This document shows, piece after piece, positions 1 to 6,101 of a stretch of DNA of 7,310 nt (the stretch's first letter is position 1; each line of letters opens with the position of its first letter). The notes beneath the pieces are model-generated. The model was given only the letters and a program-made list of their open reading frames with translations, was not told where the DNA came from and ran no database searches. Position numbers and translations under genes: made by a program. The DNA is from Comamonas sp. lk. GTDB taxonomy: Bacteria; Pseudomonadota; Gammaproteobacteria; Burkholderiales; Burkholderiaceae_C. The stretch is from positions 1-7,310 of the forward strand of contig CAMDKE010000137.1 in NCBI GenBank assembly GCA_945901215.1. Reading direction: 5' to 3'.

Positions 1-169
1 CATCAGCGGGCGCGGGGTACAAACCCATGCGCTGCAAGACATCGGGCCGGTTGATGCCGCTGGCGCTGACCTCGATCAGCAGCTCACCCACCGCGGCAAC
101 CGGCGCAGGACGCTCGGCCAGGCGCAGCACCTCGGGGGCACCGAAGGAGGAGATTTCAATGGCTTTCAT
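1..169 (-). CDS. NAD(P)H:quinone oxidoreductase, N-terminal fragment (cut by window edge)
   Basis: Translating the minus strand from the ATG at 169-167 gives 56 residues that run off the left edge. The N-terminus MKAIEISSFGAPEVLRL, followed by a stretch ending INRPDVLQRMGLYPAP, is the classic start of the zinc-independent quinone oxidoreductases of the medium-chain dehydrogenase superfamily (PIG3/QOR type). These cytosolic NADPH-dependent enzymes reduce quinones, and the N-R-P-D segment belongs to the GroES-like catalytic half. The Rossmann NADPH-binding half would lie outside the window. The gene follows pnp on the same strand after a terminator, so it may have its own promoter or depend on read-through; I see neither a strong Shine-Dalgarno nor a clear promoter. 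In many Comamonadaceae this gene is followed by tpiA and the nuo operon (recalled, not checkable here). The family call is firm; the exact substrate is not known. Confidence 0.85.
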   Translation of the reverse strand, partial: MKAIEISSFGAPEVLRLAERPAPVAAVGELLIEVSASGINRPDVLQRMGLYPAPAD

Positions 170-181
170 GGGCTTGAATGG

Positions 182-221
182 AAAAAACGCACGCTGATAA
201 ATTGTGCCAGCGCGCGTTTTT
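182..221 (-). terminator. Intrinsic terminator of pnp
   Basis: Starting 14 nt after the pnp stop, the minus-strand transcript can fold into an 11-bp stem. The arms are plus-strand 208-218 and 186-196, with one G-U wobble at 213/191, and the loop is 11 nt (197-207). The descending arm runs into six U residues (A182-A187 on the plus strand). This is a textbook rho-independent terminator separating pnp from the quinone oxidoreductase gene. The plus strand also has T residues after its stem (217-221), so the element could act both ways, but no plus-strand gene reads into it. Confidence 0.8.
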
Positions 222-235
222 GGCTAACGCGCTAT

Positions 236-2365
236 TTAGGCGTGGTCACCGTGGCCATTGCCGCCGTGCATTGGGCGGTCCAGCAGCGCCTTCATGGACA
301 GCTTGATACGGCCTTTTTCGTCGGTTTCCAAAACCTTGACCTTGACGATCTGGCCTTCGGTCAGGTAGTCGGTGACCTTCTCCACACGGTCGTGCGAGAT
401 TTGGCTGATGTGCAGCAAACCGTCTTTGCCAGGCATCAGATTGACCAGTGCGCCGAAGTCCAAAATCTTGGTGATCGGGCCTTCGTAGGTCTTGCCAATT
501 TCCACTTCAGCGGTGATCTGCTCGATGCGGCGCTTGGCTTCTTCGGCCTTGGCCGGGTCGCTCGACGCAATGGTGATGGTGCCGTCTTCCTCGATGTTGA
601 TCTGCGTGCCGGTCTCTTCGGTCAGCGCGCGGATCACGGCGCCGCCCTTGCCGATCACGTCACGGATCTTGTCGGGGTTGATCTTCATGGTGAACAGGCG
701 GGGCGCGAAGTTGGACACTTCGGTCTTGGCCTCGGCCATGGCTTCTTGCATCTTGCCCAGAATGTGCATGCGCGCTTCTTTGGCCTGGGCCAGTGCCACT
801 TGCATAATTTCTTTGGTGATGCCCTGGATTTTTATGTCCATTTGCAGCGCGGTAATTCCGTTGGTGGTACCGGCCACCTTGAAGTCCATGTCACCTAGGT
901 GGTCTTCGTCACCCAAGATGTCGGTCAGCACGGCAAAGCGGTTGTCTTCCTTGATCAGGCCCATGGCAATACCGGCCACGTGCGCTTTCATAGGCACGCC
1001 AGCGTCCATTAGCGACAAGCAGCCGCCGCAGACCGAAGCCATCGACGAGGAACCATTGGACTCGGTAATTTCCGACACCACACGCATGGTGTAGGGGAAG
1101 TCTTCTTTGGAAGGCAAGCAGGCGATGAGCGCGCGCTTGGCCAAACGGCCGTGGCCGATTTCGCGGCGCTTGGGCGTGCCCACGCGACCGGTTTCGCCGG
1201 TGGCAAACGGAGGCATGTTGTAGTGCAGCATGAAGCGGTCTTCGTAGTCGCCGCTCAGGGCGTCAATACGCTGCGCGTCGCGCTCCGTGCCCAGGGTCGT
1301 AACGACCAAGGCCTGGGTTTCGCCGCGGGTAAACAGGGCCGAACCGTGGGTGCGGGGCAGCACGCCGTTGCGGATTTCAATGGCGCGCACGGTGCGGGTG
1401 TCGCGGCCGTCAATGCGGGGCTCACCGGCCAGAATCTGGCTGCGCACGATCTTGGCTTCGATTTCGAACAACAGGCCTTCCACGGCCACGCTGTCAAACG
1501 ACGAACCTTCGGCCTTGAGGGCCGACATGACTTCGGAGTACGCGCTGCGGCAGGCCTGGGTGCGGGCTTGCTTGTTGCGGATTTGGTAGGCGGCAACCAG
1601 CTTGTCCTTGGCCAACACGTCGATCTTGGCGATCAGCGCTTCGTCCTTAGCAGGGGCTTTCCAGTCCCACAGCGGTTTGCCAGCGTCACGCACCAGCTCA
1701 TGGATGGCGTTGACAGCAATATTGCCTTGCTCGTGACCGAATACGACGGCGCCAAGCATGATTTCTTCGGACAGTTGCTGCGCTTCGCTTTCTACCATCA
1801 ACACGGCGGCTTCGGTGCCAGCTACCACCAGGTCAAGGATGGAATCCTTGCGCTGGGTCTGGCCGGGGTTGAGCACATAGGCGCCGTTGACGTAACCCAC
1901 GCGGGCTGCGCCAATGGGGCCATTGAAAGGAACGCCGCTGATGGACAAGGCGGCGCTCACAGCGATCAAGGCAGCGATGTCGGCATCGACTTCAGGGTTC
2001 AGGGACACGGTGTGGACCACCACGTGCACTTCGTTAAAGAAGCCTTCGGGGAACAGGGGGCGAATCGGGCGGTCGATGAGACGGCTGGTCAGCGTCTCAA
2101 ACTCGCTGGGGCGGCCTTCGCGCTTGAAGAAGCTGCCGGGGATCTTGCCTGCCGCGTAGCTCTTTTCCAGGTAATCCACCGTCAGGGGGAAGAAGTCTTG
2201 GCCGGCTTTGCCTTCGGTCTTGGCGACCACAGTGGCCAAAACCACGGTGCCATCCATGTCCAGCAGCACAGCGCCGGTGGACTGGCGGGCGATTTCGCCG
2301 GTTTCCATGGTGACCGTGTGCTGGCCCCACTGGAAGCTTTTACTCACTTTTTTAAACATTGTCAT
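236..2365 (-). CDS. pnp: Polyribonucleotide nucleotidyltransferase (PNPase)
   Basis: PNPase is the trimeric 3'-to-5' phosphorolytic exoribonuclease of mRNA decay, releasing nucleoside diphosphates, and in many bacteria it joins the RNase E degradosome. The 709-residue product has the full family layout. A first RNase PH domain (about 1-140) contains RPSEFETLTSRLIDRPIRPL at 85-104. A helical linker follows, then a second RNase PH domain (about 310-535), a KH domain with the G-x-x-G loop IGKGG at 571-575, and an S1 domain (about 622-691) ending in a short Gly/His-rich tail. Residues matching the E. coli catalytic site Asp486/Asp492/Lys494 are Asp488, Asp494 and Lys496, and the serine-rich phosphate loop ESNGSSSMASVCGG is at 435-448. 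I chose ATG 2365 (MTMFKK) because a weak GAGA lies just upstream and homologues start this way. The frame stays open to 2407, but those 14 extra residues have no ribosome site. Nothing is missing or broken. It lies downstream of rpsO as in many bacteria. Confidence 0.98.
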   Translation of the reverse strand: MTMFKKVSKSFQWGQHTVTMETGEIARQSTGAVLLDMDGTVVLATVVAKTEGKAGQDFFPLTVDYLEKSYAAGKIPGSFFKREGRPSEFETLTSRLIDRPIRPLFPEGFFNEVHVVVHTVSLNPEVDADIAALIAVSAALSISGVPFNGPIGAARVGYVNGAYVLNPGQTQRKDSILDLVVAGTEAAVLMVESEAQQLSEEIMLGAVVFGHEQGNIAVNAIHELVRDAGKPLWDWKAPAKDEALIAKIDVLAKDKLVAAYQIRNKQARTQACRSAYSEVMSALKAEGSSFDSVAVEGLLFEIEAKIVRSQILAGEPRIDGRDTRTVRAIEIRNGVLPRTHGSALFTRGETQALVVTTLGTERDAQRIDALSGDYEDRFMLHYNMPPFATGETGRVGTPKRREIGHGRLAKRALIACLPSKEDFPYTMRVVSEITESNGSSSMASVCGGCLSLMDAGVPMKAHVAGIAMGLIKEDNRFAVLTDILGDEDHLGDMDFKVAGTTNGITALQMDIKIQGITKEIMQVALAQAKEARMHILGKMQEAMAEAKTEVSNFAPRLFTMKINPDKIRDVIGKGGAVIRALTEETGTQINIEEDGTITIASSDPAKAEEAKRRIEQITAEVEIGKTYEGPITKILDFGALVNLMPGKDGLLHISQISHDRVEKVTDYLTEGQIVKVKVLETDEKGRIKLSMKALLDRPMHGGNGHGDHA

Positions 2366-2542
2366 GGTGTGTCTCGGTTTTTCAGCGGGCCCACAAAGGC
2401 CCATCAAGAGTCAATAGGAGGTGCAGGCCACCTCGCTCAAGCCCAGAAACAACCTCACAGTCCACGATGCCATTCCAGAGTCACTTGGCAAAAATATCTC
2501 TGGAATGACACAGCTTCGTACTGTTTTGGCCGTCTCCGAAGT
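2366..2542 (-). promoter_or_regulatory. Structured 5' leader of pnp
   Basis: This is the 177-nt non-coding stretch between the rpsO terminator and the pnp start. Read on the minus strand it holds three inverted repeats in a row: a perfect 10-bp repeat at 2471-2480/2498-2507, a 6-bp stem with a 5-nt loop at 2418-2423/2429-2434, and a 5-bp GC stem at 2387-2391/2398-2402. The last lies about 20 nt before the start codon. In E. coli the pnp leader is a stem cut by RNase III, through which PNPase represses its own synthesis; a similar role here is inference from position and structure. I could not find a convincing -35/-10 pair for pnp in this stretch, so pnp may be served by an unrecognised promoter or by read-through from rpsO. 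Confidence 0.45.
2471..2507 (-). repeat. Perfect 10-bp inverted repeat in pnp leader
   Basis: The arms CATTCCAGAG (2471-2480) and CTCTGGAATG (2498-2507) are exact reverse complements separated by a 17-nt AT-rich spacer. No T-run follows the hairpin on either strand, so it is not an intrinsic terminator. It is either an RNA stem-loop in the pnp leader (a possible RNase III or PNPase control site) or a spaced DNA palindrome for a regulator. The sequence cannot tell these apart. Confidence 0.6.
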
Positions 2543-2579
2543 AAAAAACGCCTGAGCTAGTGACCTAACTCAGGCGTTT
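2543..2579 (-). terminator. Intrinsic terminator of rpsO
   Basis: The minus-strand transcript, starting 16 nt after the rpsO stop, folds into an 8-bp GC-rich core (plus-strand 2569-2576 with 2549-2556), extended by three A-T pairs at the base. An inner 3-bp helix (2558-2560 with 2565-2567) closes a four-base loop TGAC, with one mismatch at 2557/2568. The stem is followed by a run of six U residues (A2543-A2548 on the plus strand), the standard form of a rho-independent terminator. It would limit transcription passing from rpsO into pnp. Confidence 0.85.
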
Positions 2580-2595
2580 ATTCTGTTCTTGTCGA

Positions 2596-2862
2596 TTACT
2601 TGCGCAGGCCCAATTTGGCGATCAGTGCGGTGTAACGGTCCGCGTCTTTGCCCTTGAGGTAGTCGAGCAATTTACGGCGGCGGCTCACCATGCGCAACAA
2701 GCCCCGGCGACCGTGGTGGTCTTTGGCGTGGGTCTTGAAGTGGGGGGTGAGTTCGTTAATACGGGCCGTCAATAGTGCCACTTGCACTTCTGGGCTACCG
2801 GTATCACCGACTTTACGGGCGTTGTCGCTAACAACGGCAGCTTTGATGCTGGATGCGATCAT
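2596..2862 (-). CDS. rpsO: Small-subunit ribosomal protein S15 (uS15)
   Basis: S15 is a primary 16S rRNA-binding protein that nucleates the central domain (platform) of the 30S subunit and takes part in an intersubunit bridge. The 88-residue product matches the usual length (E. coli has 89 including Met) and carries the family core: GSPEVQVALLTARINEL at 22-38, HFKTHAKDHHGRRGLLRMVS at 41-60, then RRRKLLDYLK and the basic end LGLRK. His41 and Asp48, which contact rRNA in known S15 structures, are kept; the third position of that group, Ser51 in E. coli (mature numbering), is Gly51 here. ATG 2862 is chosen because AGGAAA sits 8 nt upstream; the frame is open to 3000 but the added residues are not S15-like. 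It lies upstream of pnp, with a terminator in between. Confidence 0.98.
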   Translation of the reverse strand: MIASSIKAAVVSDNARKVGDTGSPEVQVALLTARINELTPHFKTHAKDHHGRRGLLRMVSRRRKLLDYLKGKDADRYTALIAKLGLRK

Positions 2863-2870
2863 GTTTCTTA

Positions 2871-2876
2871 TTTCCT
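2871..2876 (-). promoter_or_regulatory. Ribosome-binding site of rpsO
   Basis: The minus strand reads AGGAAA here, 8 nt before ATG 2862. It decides the 88-residue start over the longer open frame that begins at 3000. Confidence 0.75.
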
Positions 2877-2950
2877 GATGAATAAATAGAACTTGCGATT
2901 GCGGCTGGAACTGCTGCAAACGTGCGCCGCGCTGTGAGCGAAGCCTGGCA

Positions 2951-2956
2951 AGTATA
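2951..2956 (-). promoter_or_regulatory. Possible -10 element of the rpsO promoter
   Basis: The minus strand reads TATACT, a five-of-six match to the sigma-70 -10 consensus, about 90 nt before the rpsO start. No good -35 hexamer lies 16-18 nt upstream; the CTGACA at 2962-2967 is only 5 nt away and cannot serve. The 159-nt gap between the substrate-binding-protein gene and rpsO otherwise holds a 6-bp GC stem (2991-2996/3011-3016) with no T-run, which is not a convincing terminator. A promoter in this gap is expected for rpsO; this exact placement is tentative. Confidence 0.35.
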
Positions 2957-3021
2957 GCCGCTGTCAGACCGGGGACTCTTAAGGCGCGGCGCGGCCGCAC
3001 CCAAACCCAGGGCCGCTGTGC

Positions 3022-4341
3022 TTAAAAGCGCTGCATATTGCAGTTGCTGGGTTGCGCCGCCGCTTGGGCGGACAGGGTTTTGACCACTTTGAAGCCGTAG
3101 CCCGAGCCTTCAACGTCAAACTGGACGCCGGGCGCGCCTTGGCGCTCCATCAGGCCCACCACCAGCGCTTGCTGGAACTGGTGGTCGGCGGCGCGCACGG
3201 CGCCGCTTTGTCCGCCAAGCGTGGCTTGGGCCTGTTCCAGCGCACCGGCCAGTGCCACCACATCCAGCGGCATGCCGGGCTTGGCCGTGCGGCCTGCAGC
3301 GTCGAGCGACTGGGCCAGGGCCTCGATCATGAGCTGCATGCGCATGTGCAGATAGTCGTCTTCGGGCTGGGGGAAACGGGCACGGAAGGATTTGTAAAAG
3401 GCCTCGGAGCCCTTGGTTTGCACATTGGGCAGCCAGTCAGCCACCGCCAACACCCGACCCACGCCAGCCTCGCCAATGGCAGCAGGCGCGCCAAGGGCGT
3501 TGCCGTAAAAGGTGTAAAACTTGCCCTCAAACCCCGCTTCTTTAGCAGCCTTGACCAGCAAAGTCAGGTCGGCGCTGAAATTACCGGTGATGACCGCCTG
3601 GGCGCCGCTGGCCTTGATCTTGGCCATATAAGGGGCAAAGTCTTTGATGCGCAGCATAGGGTGCAACTCTTCCCCGGCAATGCGGATGTCCGGGCGCTGC
3701 TGCGCCAACTGGCGTTTAGCCTCGCGCAGCACGCTTTGGCCAAAACTGTAATCCTGGCCAATCAGGTAAACGCTCTTGAGCGACTGGTCTTCCCGCAGCA
3801 CCTGCATGAGTGCTCCCATACGCATGTCGGCGTGGGCGTCAAAGCGGAAATGCCAAAAGCTGCATTTCTCATTGGTCAGCGCCGGGTCCACCGCCGAATA
3901 GTTCAGGAAAAGCACGCGTTTGTCAGGCTCGCGTTCGTTGTGTTTGTTGATGGCGTCGATCAGCGCCGCCGCCGTGGCCGAGGAGTTGCCTTGCAACACT
4001 ACGCGCGCCCCGTTGTCGATTGCCAGACGCAGGTTGGACAGCGCCTCTTCGGTCTGGCCCTTGCTGTCGTAGCGCTCCAGCGCCAGCAGTTGCTTGGGGG
4101 CGGCGGCACCGGCAGCAGCCACCCCACCGCGGGCGTTGACCCGCTCCACAGCCCACACCAGATTGCGAAACACCGCCTCACCGCCGTTGCCGTTGGCGCC
4201 GCTGAGGCCTTCGATCAAGGCGAGTTTGAGGGCTGGGGCCGTCTGCGCCTGGGCCACGAAGACGCCGCCCACGCTGAGAAAAACAAGCGCACGTAGCGCC
4301 TTAGCAAGCGATTTCAAGGCCCGCAGGGAAAGAATAAACAT
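3022..4341 (-). CDS. Periplasmic substrate-binding protein, branched-chain amino acid ABC transporter type
   Basis: This 439-residue protein is a type I periplasmic binding protein of the LivJ-like family (Peripla_BP_6), which captures small solutes, often amino acids or amides, for an ABC importer. The N-terminus is a Sec signal peptide: basic residues (R7, K10, K14, R17), a hydrophobic core around 18-30, and a likely signal-peptidase I site after AQA at 30-32. The mature part opens with LKLALIEGLSGANGNGGEA, the usual first strand and loop. VVLQGNSSATAAALIDAINK (114-133) is the typical Ser/Thr ligand loop, and VYLIGQDYSFGQ (191-202) is the hinge-region motif of the family. Only two cysteines occur, Cys160 and Cys434, which could form a disulfide tying the C-terminal tail to the body (inference). 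No permease or ATPase gene is adjacent, so it is an orphan in this window and its ligand cannot be told. ATG 4341 has no clear Shine-Dalgarno but gives a proper signal peptide. The rpsO gene follows on the same strand after 159 nt. Confidence 0.88.
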   Translation of the reverse strand: MFILSLRALKSLAKALRALVFLSVGGVFVAQAQTAPALKLALIEGLSGANGNGGEAVFRNLVWAVERVNARGGVAAAGAAAPKQLLALERYDSKGQTEEALSNLRLAIDNGARVVLQGNSSATAAALIDAINKHNEREPDKRVLFLNYSAVDPALTNEKCSFWHFRFDAHADMRMGALMQVLREDQSLKSVYLIGQDYSFGQSVLREAKRQLAQQRPDIRIAGEELHPMLRIKDFAPYMAKIKASGAQAVITGNFSADLTLLVKAAKEAGFEGKFYTFYGNALGAPAAIGEAGVGRVLAVADWLPNVQTKGSEAFYKSFRARFPQPEDDYLHMRMQLMIEALAQSLDAAGRTAKPGMPLDVVALAGALEQAQATLGGQSGAVRAADHQFQQALVVGLMERQGAPGVQFDVEGSGYGFKVVKTLSAQAAAQPSNCNMQRF

Positions 4342-4353
4342 GCAAAAAACAAG

Positions 4354-4359
4354 CTTGAA
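4354..4359 (+). promoter_or_regulatory. Possible sigma-32 (heat-shock) -35 box for the Hsp20 gene
   Basis: CTTGAA matches the core of the RpoH -35 consensus exactly and lies 75 nt before the preferred start of the heat-shock gene. The matching -10 (consensus CCCCATNT, 13-17 nt on) is poor: the best stretch in range, GCACCTCT at 4376-4383, agrees at only a few positions. A single 6-mer can occur by chance, so this is a candidate supported mainly by the gene it precedes. Confidence 0.3.
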
Positions 4360-4424
4360 TTGCCAAAGAACGAGCGCACCTCTGGTCCATGCGGCCCCTG
4401 CTGTGGGGGCTGCTCAGTGTACTT

Positions 4425-4428
4425 GGAG
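4425..4428 (+). promoter_or_regulatory. Ribosome-binding site of the Hsp20 gene
   Basis: GGAG lies 5 nt before ATG 4434. It favours that codon over the in-frame ATG at 4389, which has no purine-rich sequence in front. Confidence 0.5.
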
Positions 4429-4433
4429 CCCCT

Positions 4434-4856
4434 ATGTTTTTTGCCACCACCCCCTCCCCTTTAACCCCTGGACTTAGCGCGGCTTTTGCCCATCCCCTGC
4501 GTCGGCGCGTCTACGCCCAGGCGGGTAACTCCGCCGCCCATTTCTTGGAGAAAACCCTCGCTACCAACCGCAGCGCCAGCGCAAAAGACGCTGAGACAGG
4601 CCAAGATGAAAAACAGTTCTCGCTCACGCTGGACGTGCCGGGCATCGTTAAAGAACAGTTAAGCATTCGGATCGAAGGCGCGATTGTGCGCATCGATTCC
4701 AAAGAAGACGCCCCTAGGCGCTACCGCGCTGCCTACGAATTCGGGCAAGAGATTGACACCGCCGCCAGCAGCGCCAAGCTGGAAAACGGCGTGCTGAGTC
4801 TGGCCTTGGTCAAGCTGGTGCCGGTGAGCAAGGCGACCGAACTAGCGATTGGCTAA
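4434..4856 (+). CDS. Small heat-shock protein, Hsp20/alpha-crystallin family
   Basis: Small heat-shock proteins are ATP-independent holdase chaperones that form oligomers and bind unfolding proteins for later refolding by DnaK/ClpB. The 140-residue product has a variable N-terminal arm (1-58) and an alpha-crystallin domain at about 60-128, with FSLTLDVPGIVKEQLSIRIE at 62-81 and the hallmark A-x-x-x-N-G-V-L as AKLENGVL at 114-121. Near the C-terminus LAI (137-139) resembles the I-x-I anchor used in oligomer assembly. The length fits the compact bacterial class (IbpA is 137 residues). Start 4434 is chosen for its GGAG site; the alternative ATG 4389 would add 15 residues and create a hydrophobic, signal-like N-terminus. 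The gene diverges from the substrate-binding-protein gene (92-bp gap with a sigma-32-like box) and converges on tsaD 39 bp away. No clear terminator is visible after it; a 5-bp stem at 4857-4878 lacks a T-run. Confidence 0.88.
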   Translation: MFFATTPSPLTPGLSAAFAHPLRRRVYAQAGNSAAHFLEKTLATNRSASAKDAETGQDEKQFSLTLDVPGIVKEQLSIRIEGAIVRIDSKEDAPRRYRAAYEFGQEIDTAASSAKLENGVLSLALVKLVPVSKATELAIG

Positions 4857-4895
4857 CTTGCTCTAGCCCCGGCGCAAGCAAAGGCTGTACCGCAC

Positions 4896-6056
4896 TTACA
4901 GGGCGTGCAGGGGCCAGCGGGGCTTGACATCAAAGGCGTAGTCTTTTCCCGCCGCCTGCACGCCACTTTGCAAGCGCATCGCCGCAGCCATGGCGATCAT
5001 GGCGCCGTTGTCGGTGCACAAATGCAGCTCGGGGTAGTGCACGCGCACGCCGCGCTTGGCACATTCTTCGTTCAGCTGAGCGCGCAGGCTTTTGTTGGCC
5101 CCCACGCCTCCAGCCACCACCAGGCGTTTGAGGCCCGTGGTTTTGAGCGCGATGAGCGATTTTTTGACCAGCACATCGGCAATCGCCGCCTGGGTGGACG
5201 CGGCAAGGTTGGCGCGGGCTTGCAAGGGCAGCCTCTCAAAGCCCGGCGTTGCGCCCGAGGCCAGCTTGGCGCCCGCTTGCGCGCCATCCCACACCAGCGC
5301 CGCCTGCGCCGCCACCATTTTTTGGGACTGCACCAGCACGGCGGTTTTGAGCCCCGCGAAAGAAAAATCCAGGTTGCCGCTGTGCAGCAAAGGGCGCGGC
5401 AAGGCATATGCCTGCGGGTCGCCCTGCTCGGCCAGCGCCGCCAGCGCGGGGCCGCCGGGGTAACCCAGGCCCATGAGTTTGGCGGACTTGTCAAAGGCTT
5501 CGCCTGCGGCGTCGTCAATGGTTTCGCCCAGCAGTTCGTAGCGGCCCACGCCGTCCACCCGCATCAGCTGGGTGTGGCCGCCGGACACCAGCAGCGCCAC
5601 AAACGGAAACTCCGGCGGGTCGGCGCTTAAAAACGGCGACAGCAAATGCCCCTCCAAGTGGTGCACGCCCAGCACCGGTTTGTCCAGGGCGGCGGCCAGC
5701 GCGCAGGCCACGCCCGCGCCCACCAACAAAGCCCCGGCCAGACCCGGGCCGCGCGTGTAGGCCACCACGTCCACGTCAGCGAGCTGGTGGCCCGACCTTT
5801 CCAGCACCTCGGTGGTCAGCGGCAGCACGCGGCGGATGTGGTCGCGGCTGGCCAGCTCGGGCACCACGCCGCCAAAAGCCTCGTGCATCTCCACCTGGCT
5901 GTACAAGGCGTGGGCCAGCAGCACCGGCACCTCGCCTGTGCGCATGGCAACCAACGCCACGCCGGTTTCGTCGCACGACGATTCGAAGCCCAGCACTAGG
6001 GCGGGGGCGTCGTCCTCGCAAGCGTTGGGGCAGAAAGCGGGTACAGCAAGGGTCAT
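4896..6056 (-). CDS. tsaD: tRNA N6-adenosine threonylcarbamoyltransferase TsaD
   Basis: TsaD (Kae1/YgjD) transfers the threonylcarbamoyl group from TC-AMP to A37 of ANN-decoding tRNAs, forming t6A in a cytosolic complex with TsaB and TsaE. The 386-residue product has all the signatures: GFESSCDETGVAL at 23-35, GGVVPELASRDH at 62-73, TRGPGLAGALLVG at 101-113, and the metal-binding H-x-x-x-H as HLEGH at 133-137 (E. coli His111/His115). It continues with LLVSGGHTQL at 155-164, GETIDDAAGEAFDK at 177-190, YPGGP at 199-203, GGVGANKSLR at 316-325, and the metal aspartate Asp349 in CTDNGAMIA. It is longer than E. coli TsaD (337) because of an 18-residue N-terminal lead and an extra Ala/Gly-rich stretch at about 249-278. 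ATG 6056 lacks a clear Shine-Dalgarno; the frame is open to 6248 but the added residues look non-coding and would overlap the divergent gene. Its neighbours are the convergent Hsp20 gene and the divergent acetyltransferase. Confidence 0.97.
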   Translation of the reverse strand: MTLAVPAFCPNACEDDAPALVLGFESSCDETGVALVAMRTGEVPVLLAHALYSQVEMHEAFGGVVPELASRDHIRRVLPLTTEVLERSGHQLADVDVVAYTRGPGLAGALLVGAGVACALAAALDKPVLGVHHLEGHLLSPFLSADPPEFPFVALLVSGGHTQLMRVDGVGRYELLGETIDDAAGEAFDKSAKLMGLGYPGGPALAALAEQGDPQAYALPRPLLHSGNLDFSFAGLKTAVLVQSQKMVAAQAALVWDGAQAGAKLASGATPGFERLPLQARANLAASTQAAIADVLVKKSLIALKTTGLKRLVVAGGVGANKSLRAQLNEECAKRGVRVHYPELHLCTDNGAMIAMAAAMRLQSGVQAAGKDYAFDVKPRWPLHAL

Positions 6057-6101
6057 ACAGGGCGCCGAGTTTAGGGCAGCCCCTGCGCCACAATGGGGCG
6101 C

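Noticed and set aside
196..212. TGGCAC on the minus strand as the -24 half of a sigma-54 promoter for the quinone oxidoreductase
   Set aside because: The required TTGC at -12 is absent, and the sequence is better explained as the loop side of the pnp terminator.
2366..2407. N-terminal extension of PNPase from the ATG at 2407
   Set aside because: There is no ribosome-binding site upstream on the minus strand, and the extra residues (MMGLCGPAEKPRHT) do not resemble known PNPase N-termini.
2411..2425. Shine-Dalgarno-like TAGGAGG on the plus strand
   Set aside because: No start codon follows at a usable distance on the plus strand, and the segment lies in the minus-strand pnp leader.
1151..2560. 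Long open frame (469 codons) on the plus strand opposite pnp
   Set aside because: It mirrors the strongly conserved pnp coding sequence in another frame. The translation is rich in Gly, His, Gln and Ala with no recognisable domain, as expected from antisense of a GC-rich gene.
2991..3016. GC-rich 6-bp stem after the binding-protein gene as a terminator
   Set aside because: No T-run follows on the minus strand; pairing of this kind is common by chance in such GC-rich sequence.
3052..4296. Long open frame (414 codons) on the plus strand opposite the binding-protein gene
   Set aside because: It is antisense to a clear signal-peptide-bearing protein. Composition is His/Arg/Gln/Gly-rich with no motif, so it is a shadow of codon bias.
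4857..4878. 5-bp stem (CTTGC/GCAAG) between the Hsp20 and tsaD genes as a terminator
   Set aside because: The stem is short, the loop is large and no T-run follows on either strand.
4905..5630. Plus-strand open frame (241 codons) opposite tsaD
   Set aside because: It lies wholly inside the conserved tsaD gene on the other strand, with low-complexity His/Arg/Gln composition.
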